Shown here piece after piece: positions 6,647-10,896 of a stretch of DNA of 10,896 nt; position 1 is the first letter of the stretch, and each line of letters opens with the position of its first letter. The notes below the pieces were generated by a model that did not search any database, was not told the origin of the DNA, and saw only the letters and a list, made by a program, of their open reading frames with translations. The translations under genes were made by a program, and so were the position numbers. Source of the stretch: Micrococcales bacterium (GTDB lineage Bacteria > Actinomycetota > Actinomycetes > Actinomycetales > Cellulomonadaceae); the NCBI GenBank assembly GCA_009783975.1, contig WRCL01000029.1:1-10896 (forward strand), written 5' to 3'.

Positions 6647-7279
6647 ATGAAAGTTGTCTTCCCGAATCCTTTCGGCAACGCCCCCGTGCCACCGGAACGG
6701 GTCGCAGAGCTTCAGCGGCGACTCTTGTTCTCTGCGGAGTACGCCGAGTTCCTTGCGACTCAAAACGGATTCATTTTCGACGACCTGCGGGACTCAGACT
6801 GCCGGGACGCATACCTGGCAGAACCTGACCTGGAACCCACCGGCAGCCCCGATATTCGTGTTCTGTACAACGCAGATGCACGCGACCCGTATTATGATCT
6901 TGAAGACAACGCAGCCTCGATCTTCAGCGAGATCTTTCTGCCGATCGGCGCAGGGTATGGGGGTGATGAGTACGTCGAGGTCCTGGCGGGAGAGAACAAG
7001 GGAAGGATAGCCAGTCTCGACCACGAGATGTACGCTGGGTGCGAGCAGCTGGACGATCTTCTCGAAGAGTTTGATCTCTCGCACCTGACGGACTCGTCTC
7101 GAGCGAAGCAGGCTGACGCTCTGACAGACAGCGACCTCGGTCTGATGTGGTTCCATGCTGACAGCTTCCGAGACTTCCTGTCAGATGGCATCCACTGCGA
7201 TGCCAGGTACGCAGGATTCGTCGTCGGCACCACGGAGCAGGCCGACGACGCGTCGGTGGCCGATGCCGATGATGGCTGA
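6647..7279 (+). CDS. SUKH (SMI1/KNR4-like) domain protein, possible immunity protein
   Basis: 210 residues, acidic. SUKH-like features are seen: an N-terminal helix with ERVAELQRRL (17-26), EYAEFLATQNGF (31-42; corresponding to the usual YxxFLxxxNGG, here with the second glycine lost), then FLPIGAGYGGDEYVEVL (97-113) and ENKGRIASLDHEM (116-128), the family's beta-hairpin and closing strands. SUKH proteins are commonly immunity proteins against polymorphic toxins; no toxin gene is adjacent. GAAAGG at correct distance and the loss of codon bias upstream support this start. Codon use is less GC-biased than its neighbours (ATT, GTT, TAT, AAA codons), suggesting recent acquisition. It lies inside the segment bracketed by B1 and B2. 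Fold assignment is fairly firm, function open. Confidence 0.72.
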   Translation: MKVVFPNPFGNAPVPPERVAELQRRLLFSAEYAEFLATQNGFIFDDLRDSDCRDAYLAEPDLEPTGSPDIRVLYNADARDPYYDLEDNAASIFSEIFLPIGAGYGGDEYVEVLAGENKGRIASLDHEMYAGCEQLDDLLEEFDLSHLTDSSRAKQADALTDSDLGLMWFHADSFRDFLSDGIHCDARYAGFVVGTTEQADDASVADADDG

Positions 7280-7284
7280 CACGT

Positions 7285-7306
7285 CCGGAGCGTCCAACAG
7301 CTCCGG
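7285..7306 (+). terminator. Short terminator-like hairpin after the SUKH gene
   Basis: CCGGAGC (7285-7291) pairs perfectly with GCTCCGG (7300-7306) around an 8-nt loop, 5 nt after the TGA stop. There is no T-tract, as is common in actinobacteria, so termination is plausible but not certain. Confidence 0.5.
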
Positions 7307-7329
7307 TGCCCTCCGCGGCACAACCGCCC

Positions 7330-7404
7330 TGGACGGTCACACGGGCGTCGTCATGGCCAGCCGCAGGACGCCCCCGCCGAAGGAGGCGCACAGGCTCGCG
7401 AGGC
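7330..7404. repeat. Repeat R1, relic copy of the start region of the EF-Tu-like gene
   Basis: TGGACGGTCACACGGGCGTC and the later GGCGCACAGGCTCGCGAGGC match 9526-9575 closely, apart from an insertion of about 26 nt in the middle of this copy. In the 9526-9575 copy these bases form the region immediately upstream of the EF-Tu-like start codon on the minus strand. No coding sequence similar to that protein follows here. The copy sits immediately before repeat B2. Confidence 0.6.
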
Positions 7405-7411
7405 TGGCTGC

Positions 7412-7516
7412 ACCGGCTCGTCGTCACCAGTGAGGGACGAACTTTGGGGTGAGGGACGAACATATTGGTTTGTCCCTCACCCCAAAGTTCGTCCCTCAGC
7501 CCTTGCCCGGAGGACC
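7412..7516. repeat. Repeat B2: second copy of the B element with a 31-bp hairpin
   Basis: Arms 7431-7461 and 7468-7498 pair with one G-T wobble (7458/7471) around a 6-nt loop. TGAGGGACGAAC occurs at 7431 and 7450, exactly 19 nt apart. Relative to B1, a C-G pair (4575/4614) is replaced by T-A (7445/7484), a compensatory change, and a 4-nt insertion lies at the outer edge. Flanks ACCGGCTCGTCGTCACCA and AGGACC are conserved. It ends 19 nt before the ATPase stop codon, so it lies between convergent genes. Confidence 0.9.
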
Positions 7517-7534
7517 TCGCATCGCCCGTCGTGG

Positions 7535-8857
7535 TCAGCCCAGGATGTCCCCCAGGCAGAAGGTGGCGTACAGCGGGACCGAGCGCAGGTGGGGCTCGCG
7601 GCCGAACTGCTTGGTCGAGCAGCGCACAGCGTAGGGCGGGTGGTGACGTTCGGCGAACACCCGCAGGCTCTTGGACTGGACGTTGTCACCTGACTTCACC
7701 TCGACTGGGAGCCCGCGCATCTGGGCGTCGGCCACGAGGAAGTCGACCTCTGCGGTGTTGCCCGAGGTCCAGTACCCGCTGGCGACGCCCTGGGCTTCCA
7801 GCGCTTGTTTCACGAGGTTCTCGGCCAGCGCGCCATGGAACACCGGTGAGATCACTCGCCGGGTGGCGTCGTCGAGGTAGGCACCAGCACGGACCCCCAG
7901 CGCCTGGGACAGCAGGCCGACATCGACGAGGTAGACCTTGAAGAACGTCCCGTCCACCTGGTGGCGAAACGGGGGTGAAGGGTCCTCGACCAACCGGTGC
8001 CGGTGGATCAGCCCGGCGTTCTCCAGCCAGGCGAACGCTGCCTCGTACTGCTCGGCCCTGGCACCTTTGGCCATGTCAGCGAGCTTGAACTTGCGGTTCT
8101 CGCGCGCCAGCTGGTGCGGTGCACTGTCCCAGACGGCCCGGACACGCGCAGCGGTCGCGTCGTCGAGGTACACGCTGGCGTCAGCGGCGTACAGGTGCGC
8201 GATGTCGCCTTGGACCTGGCGCACCTGCTCCCAGTCCCCCGAGGTGACCAGACGTTCGACGGCCGCGGGCATCCCACCGACCATGAGGTACCGGCGTAGC
8301 TGGGCCAAGGCGTCGTCGTGAGCGACGAACGGGCGGTCGTCAACCAGACAAGCCCGGATGGCGTCGGGCCAGGTCTCGTGACCGGTGGCCCAGCAGTACT
8401 CGTCGAACGTCATCGGGTGCATCGTGGCGATCTCGACCTTGCCGACCGGGAAAGAAAACTGCGGCTCGCGGTGGACGGTGACCCCGAACAGGCTCCCGGT
8501 CGCCACGACCCGCAGCCCGGGGGCCTGCTCAGCGAAGTATTTCAGGCTCGTCAGCGCCGGCTGGCACAGCTGGACCTCGTCGAGCACGACGAGTGTGTCA
8601 CCGGCGGTGATCGGCACCCCGAGCAGCAGCCCAAGGTCCTCCACGATGCGCCACGGGTCGAGCACCCCGTCGAAGACCCTGGTCAACCGGGCCAGGTCTG
8701 TCTGGAAGTTCACGTAGGCGACCTTGGCGAACCTGTCAGCCCCCAGCTGACGCGCCGAGTACGTCTTGCCGACCTGGCGGGCCCCGAGCAGCACCAACGG
8801 CAAGGCCTTCGGCTGGTCAGCCCACTGGCCCAGCCGGGTCGCGATCGTCCTGCGCAC
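7535..8857 (-). CDS. AAA ATPase with C-terminal DUF4143 domain
   Basis: 440 residues. The N-terminal AAA_14-type ATPase has Walker A GARQVGKT (25-32) and Walker B LVVLDEVQ (89-96), followed by the sensor-like VVATGSLFG (117-125). The C-terminal DUF4143 part contains the nuclease-fold-like signature D372 in AEVDFLV and E386-V-K388 in PVEVKSG. The GTG at 8857 is chosen because GAGGAGG lies 5 nt upstream; reading from the ATG at 8923 would run into hairpin C. Members of this family are widespread in bacteria and archaea, often as standalone genes, and their role is not settled; a link to mobile DNA or defence has been supposed. Hairpin C begins only 22 nt upstream of the start. Family assignment is confident, function is not. 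Confidence 0.88.
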   Translation of the reverse strand: MRRTIATRLGQWADQPKALPLVLLGARQVGKTYSARQLGADRFAKVAYVNFQTDLARLTRVFDGVLDPWRIVEDLGLLLGVPITAGDTLVVLDEVQLCQPALTSLKYFAEQAPGLRVVATGSLFGVTVHREPQFSFPVGKVEIATMHPMTFDEYCWATGHETWPDAIRACLVDDRPFVAHDDALAQLRRYLMVGGMPAAVERLVTSGDWEQVRQVQGDIAHLYAADASVYLDDATAARVRAVWDSAPHQLARENRKFKLADMAKGARAEQYEAAFAWLENAGLIHRHRLVEDPSPPFRHQVDGTFFKVYLVDVGLLSQALGVRAGAYLDDATRRVISPVFHGALAENLVKQALEAQGVASGYWTSGNTAEVDFLVADAQMRGLPVEVKSGDNVQSKSLRVFAERHHPPYAVRCSTKQFGREPHLRSVPLYATFCLGDILG

Positions 8858-8878
8858 AGGGTCCTCCTCGTGCTCGCT

Positions 8879-8935
8879 GCACAAACTCCTATGAAAAAGT
8901 GTACTCGCCGCGCACTTTTTCATAGGAACTTGTGC
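8879..8935. repeat. Hairpin C: 23-position stem upstream of the ATPase
   Basis: Arms 8879-8901 and 8913-8935 pair except for two adjacent mismatches (8885-8886 with 8928-8929), around an 11-nt loop. The core is CTATGAAAAAGTG and its complement. It is a different sequence from families A, B, D and E and lacks an exact 19-nt motif spacing. As it lies in the presumed leader or promoter of the ATPase, it may affect that gene's expression. Confidence 0.8.
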
Positions 8936-8974
8936 GGCCGATCGGTCGGCGTACCCCGCCGGGGCGAGGTTCGG

Positions 8975-9523
8975 TCACAAACTGTCGGCGGAACCTGGGG
9001 TCACCACGACCTGGCCGGGTTCTACCACGCCGCGTTTGATGCCCTTGAGGAGCAGGCCGACGTTGTCGCCGGCCTGGATGAGGTCGGTGTCGCCGGCGAA
9101 CGATGCCATCGACACCACCGTTGCCCGGACTACCGGCCCAGAGGCACCGACGATCTCAACCTCGGTGTTGCGTCTCAGGCACCCACGCTCGACACGGCCA
9201 GTGACCACCGCCCCGCGGCCGGTGACGGTGGTGACAGCATCGATCGTCATGCGGAACGGCGACTGCCAGTCCGGGGCGTCCGATAGAGCGGACGGGCCCG
9301 CTGCCCGCCGGCCCCGCCACAGCCCGCGACCTGGCTGCGGCGACGGCGATCCCCAGTCCGGTCCCGGAGCTGAGACCACGGGGTCTTCGACGACCACCCC
9401 GCAGGTGTTGGCCAGGGCCACCCGCAAGTTCGCGACGAGGTCTTCAAGCACCGCGACACGCGCCTCAAGACGCAGGTGGTCCTCCTGCTTACAAAGCCAT
9501 GCCGGGGTCAGGTCGGCGTCCAT
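8975..9523 (-). CDS. EF-Tu domain II-like protein without GTPase domain, N-terminal coiled coil
   Basis: 182 residues. Residues about 12-38 (KQEDHLRLEARVAVLEDLVA...) form a short coiled-coil candidate. After a glycine/proline-rich linker, residues about 89-182 match EF-Tu domain II: FRMTIDAVTTVTGRGAVVTG, RVERG, EVEIVG, and AGDNVGLLLKGIKR near the end, then QVVVTPGS. There is no P-loop or other G motif, so it cannot be a GTPase. Small actinobacterial proteins of this type are often database-labelled EF-Tu/IF-2/RF-3 family. The ATG at 9523 is chosen because TACCGT lies 5 nt upstream (leaderless layout) and no ribosome site supports the GTG at 9562. It follows the L7/L12-like gene on the same strand by 247 nt. 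Function is unknown; a role with the ribosome or its factors is inference. Confidence 0.82.
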   Translation of the reverse strand: MDADLTPAWLCKQEDHLRLEARVAVLEDLVANLRVALANTCGVVVEDPVVSAPGPDWGSPSPQPGRGLWRGRRAAGPSALSDAPDWQSPFRMTIDAVTTVTGRGAVVTGRVERGCLRRNTEVEIVGASGPVVRATVVSMASFAGDTDLIQAGDNVGLLLKGIKRGVVEPGQVVVTPGSADSL

Positions 9524-9525
9524 GC

Positions 9526-9575
9526 TGGACGGTAACACGGGCGTCGTGGTCAGCCGGCGCACAGGCTGGCGAGGC
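9526..9575. repeat. Repeat R2 at the start of the EF-Tu-like gene, with candidate leaderless -10
   Basis: Shares TGGACGGT-ACACGGGCGTCGT and GGCGCACAGGCT-GCGAGGC with 7330-7404. On the minus strand it includes TACCGT (9534-9529), a TANNNT element 5 nt before the ATG at 9523. In the other copy this reads GACCGT, which loses the -10 match. The rest of the 9576-9770 gap shows nothing recognisable. Confidence 0.55.
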
Positions 9576-9770
9576 GTACCCTCAGCCAGCGCCGACCGGC
9601 GCAGAGGCCGTAGGGCTCATTCTGATGTCGATGCGTGACGAAAGGCGCCAGCCCGGCGAGACGGACGGGCCCGGGGACGGCCGGGGCGGGTCGACGACGA
9701 GGGAGCCGACCCCACGGCCTAGTCTGCGACCAGGCAGAACACCACCGCGAACGTCCCGCGCGCCTGGCCC

Positions 9771-10070
9771 TCAGAACGCGTCGACGTAGTCCTTGACCTG
9801 CTTCAGCCCCCAGCCGGTGGCGTCACGGACACGCTTGATGGCCTCGATCTTCCTGCCGGCGGCGGCGAGCGCACGGGCTTCGGACTCCCGGTCGAACGTG
9901 TCCCAGGGCGGTGCGTCCTGGACGTTGGCTGCCGTCGCGCCTTGCAGACGGGCGACTGCGGCTTCCAGCGACGCCACCCGCGCCTCCAGGCTCAGATAGG
10001 CCCTCGCGGACGCGGTGTCTGCGCCGACGTACGAGTCGGGTTCGTCCTGCGTGCGGTCGAAGATGCCCAT
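9771..10070 (-). CDS. Small protein with ribosomal L7/L12 C-terminal-like half-domain and coiled coil
   Basis: 99 residues. Residues about 25-45 (AYLSLEARVASLEAAVARLQ) are a coiled-coil candidate. The C-terminus ARALAAAGRKIEAIKRVRDA followed by TGWGLKQVKDYVDAF resembles the first beta-alpha-alpha part of the L7/L12 C-terminal domain (compare K-x-IK-VRE-TGLGLKEAK-LVE). In the ribosome that domain recruits translation GTPases. The ATG at 10070 is chosen because MGIFDR begins the conserved protein. An extension to 10208 is open but rich in arginine and proline and overlaps an inverted repeat. Related short actinobacterial proteins carry a membrane segment or coiled coil before this domain. The neighbouring EF-Tu-like protein has a very similar coiled coil, suggesting the two interact or work in one pathway (inference). 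Confidence 0.8.
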   Translation of the reverse strand: MGIFDRTQDEPDSYVGADTASARAYLSLEARVASLEAAVARLQGATAANVQDAPPWDTFDRESEARALAAAGRKIEAIKRVRDATGWGLKQVKDYVDAF

Positions 10071-10079
10071 GGCCTGACG

Positions 10080-10103
10080 GGACAGCGGCGCTGCGGGCTG
10101 TCC
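10080..10103. repeat. Inverted repeat in the leader of the L7/L12-like gene
   Basis: GGACAGC (10080-10086) and GCTGTCC (10097-10103) are perfect inverted copies around a 10-nt spacer, ending 9 nt before the ATG. It could be an operator or a leader hairpin masking the start; nothing further is visible. Confidence 0.4.
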
Positions 10104-10104
10104 A

Positions 10105-10389
10105 AGGCATTTTCTGTCCCCCGCGCCTGGTCCGCGTACAGTTCCCGCCAGACCCTGGGCCACCGGGCTCACCCCGCGTGAGGTCTCGGCGGCGCTGGCC
10201 CTGGTCACCGCCGCGACCTAGGACGAGTGGACGATCATGGCGGGTCTGCACGGGCACCAGCACGCCATCGACGCCGCAGCAGCAGCAGCGATGGCGTTGC
10301 GCCAGGCTGGCCGTGTCACTGTCATCACATCGGACCCCGACGACTGGTCCCGGCTGTGCGGCGACCAGGTCCGCGTCGTGGCGATGTAG
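10105..10389 (+). pseudogene. PIN-domain (VapC-like) toxin relic
   Basis: The 50 codons from ATG 10237 to TAG 10387-10389 encode HAIDAAAAAMAL, then VTVITSDPDDWSRL and VRVVAM. This fits the last third of actinobacterial PIN-domain nucleases, where (V/I)DA and TSDPDD hold acidic metal ligands. The same frame continues upstream past an in-frame TAG (10219-10221) into LTPREVSAALALVTAAT and fades toward 10105, where the L7/L12-like leader begins. The N-terminal acidic residues are missing, so no active nuclease can be made. No antitoxin gene is adjacent. How far the relic extends left of 10222 is uncertain. Confidence 0.6.
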
Positions 10390-10423
10390 CCGCGCGACAG
10401 CCAGCCCCTGGCACCGGACCCTG

Positions 10424-10490
10424 GGACACTGGGGCCGGTTCCTATGTCTTGCCTGCTCAACCACCAAACTGGCGCCGGGCTCGGGTGATG
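10424..10490. repeat. Repeat A4, truncated left half
   Basis: Matches 10689-10756 almost base for base: GGACACTG, CGGTTCCTATGTCTTGCCTG, then CTCAACCACCAAACTGG and GGGCTCGGGTGATG. The right arm is absent; hairpin D starts 13 nt later. It opens the gene-free stretch 10390-10833, which holds A4, D, E and A3 and nothing else recognisable. Confidence 0.8.
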
Positions 10491-10502
10491 ACCAGAATCG
10501 CG

Positions 10503-10570
10503 CGAGATGCGACCTGGCACACCAGATGCGACGTCACAACGTCGCATCTGGTGTGCCAGGTCGCATCTCG
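10503..10570. repeat. Hairpin D: 32-bp perfect stem, 4-nt loop
   Basis: Arms 10503-10534 and 10539-10570 are perfectly complementary around CACA. The arm contains AGATGCGAC at 10505 and 10524, exactly 19 nt apart, separated by CTGGCACACC. No T-run follows on either side. Confidence 0.92.
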
Positions 10571-10604
10571 AATGCTTGGCCGTCAACCCGCCCAACCCGC
10601 TGAG

Positions 10605-10664
10605 AGCTGATGCTTCTGTCGAGAAGTGATGCTCCTGCACCACTTCTCGACGGAAGCATCAGCT
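10605..10664. repeat. Hairpin E: 24-bp stem, 12-nt loop
   Basis: Arms 10605-10628 and 10641-10664 pair with a single T-G wobble (10617/10652). TGATGCTTC at 10608 recurs as TGATGCTCC at 10627, exactly 19 nt later, the second copy running into the loop. The sequence is otherwise unrelated to hairpins B and D. Confidence 0.88.
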
Positions 10665-10689
10665 TTCGCGACGTCCCTGGGCCGCCGAG

Positions 10690-10795
10690 GACACTGCGGA
10701 CGGTTCCTATGTCTTGCCTGCTCAACCACCAAAACTGGGGCTGGGCTCGGGTGATGTCGATGGCCAGGCAAGACACAGGAACCGTCCCCAGTGTC
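10690..10795. repeat. Hairpin repeat A3: 31-bp stem with 44-nt loop
   Basis: Arms 10690-10720 and 10765-10795 pair with two mismatches (10697/10788 and 10709/10776). The long loop holds CTCAACCACCAAAACTGG and GGGCTCGGGTGATG, shared with A4 but absent from A1. Compared with A1, an A-T pair (3385/3471) is C-G here (10694/10791), keeping the stem paired. Confidence 0.88.
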
Positions 10796-10833
10796 ACCAT
10801 CGACGACCCCGCCGACCGCACTGCTCTGGGCTG

Positions 10834-10896
10834 TCACCGCCGGGCGAGGACGTGGCGGACGAAGTCGCGGGGACCGATGACCAGGCGCCCGTTCCA
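10834..10896 (-). CDS. C-terminal end of a gene entering from the right edge
   Basis: Twenty codons plus TGA (10836-10834) read on the minus strand, encoding WNGRLVIGPRDFVRHVLARR. Nearly every third position is G or C, as in the real genes here, and the frame stops just before repeat A3. Product not recognised from so short a piece; it could be a chance open frame. Confidence 0.45.
   Translation of the reverse strand, partial: WNGRLVIGPRDFVRHVLARR

Noticed and set aside
10071..10208. N-terminal extension of the L7/L12-like protein to 10208
   Set aside because: The added residues are low complexity and cover the inverted repeat; MGIFDR at 10070 is a natural start.
4563..10664. Hairpin repeats as a CRISPR array
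   Set aside because: Copies are far apart, of different sequence, and without regular spacers or cas genes.
10218..10837. Open frames crossing hairpins A4, D, E and A3
   Set aside because: They read through inverted repeats, and the shared peptide (VPVSCL and similar) is just translated repeat.

Overview
The base composition (very GC-rich, third codon positions almost all G or C), the TANNNT-type -10 elements and several probably leaderless starts point to a high-GC actinobacterium, most likely of the Micrococcales (Cellulomonas-like). That placement is inferred from style; no marker gene is present. No tRNA, rRNA, CRISPR array or transposase gene was seen.

Left part (1-4546), surface polysaccharide genes. 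A CDP-glucose module is arranged around a divergent promoter region. On the minus strand a class III (glutamate-1-semialdehyde aminomutase-like) aminotransferase (713-2092) overlaps the start of a glucose-1-phosphate cytidylyltransferase (rfbF-like, running off the left edge) by an ATGA. On the plus strand lie a GT4 glycosyltransferase (2236-3366) and CDP-glucose 4,6-dehydratase (rfbG-like, 3500-4546). Together RfbF and RfbG would turn glucose-1-phosphate into CDP-4-keto-6-deoxyglucose. The aminotransferase would plausibly aminate a derivative of it, and the GT4 enzyme would use the sugar or a related one.

Middle part (4546-7516), defence-like cassette. Two direct copies of an approximately 100-nt element with a long hairpin (repeat B) bracket a two-gene restriction-modification system (D12-class adenine methyltransferase and HNH endonuclease) and a SUKH (SMI1/KNR4-like) gene with visibly lower GC.

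Right part (7535-10896), mostly minus strand. It holds an AAA/DUF4143 ATPase, a GTPase-less EF-Tu domain II protein and a small protein with an L7/L12-like C-terminal half-domain. The last two share a similar N-terminal coiled coil. A decayed PIN-domain (VapC-like) gene follows, then a gene-free stretch (10390-10833) filled by four hairpin repeats, and the last 20 codons of a gene that enters from the right.

The outstanding feature is the density of long near-perfect hairpins of at least five unrelated sequences, all in intergenic positions. Three of the families (B, D, E) share a hidden design: a 9-12-nt motif repeated in the arm at exactly 19 nt. Copies of families A and B differ by compensatory changes that keep the stem paired.
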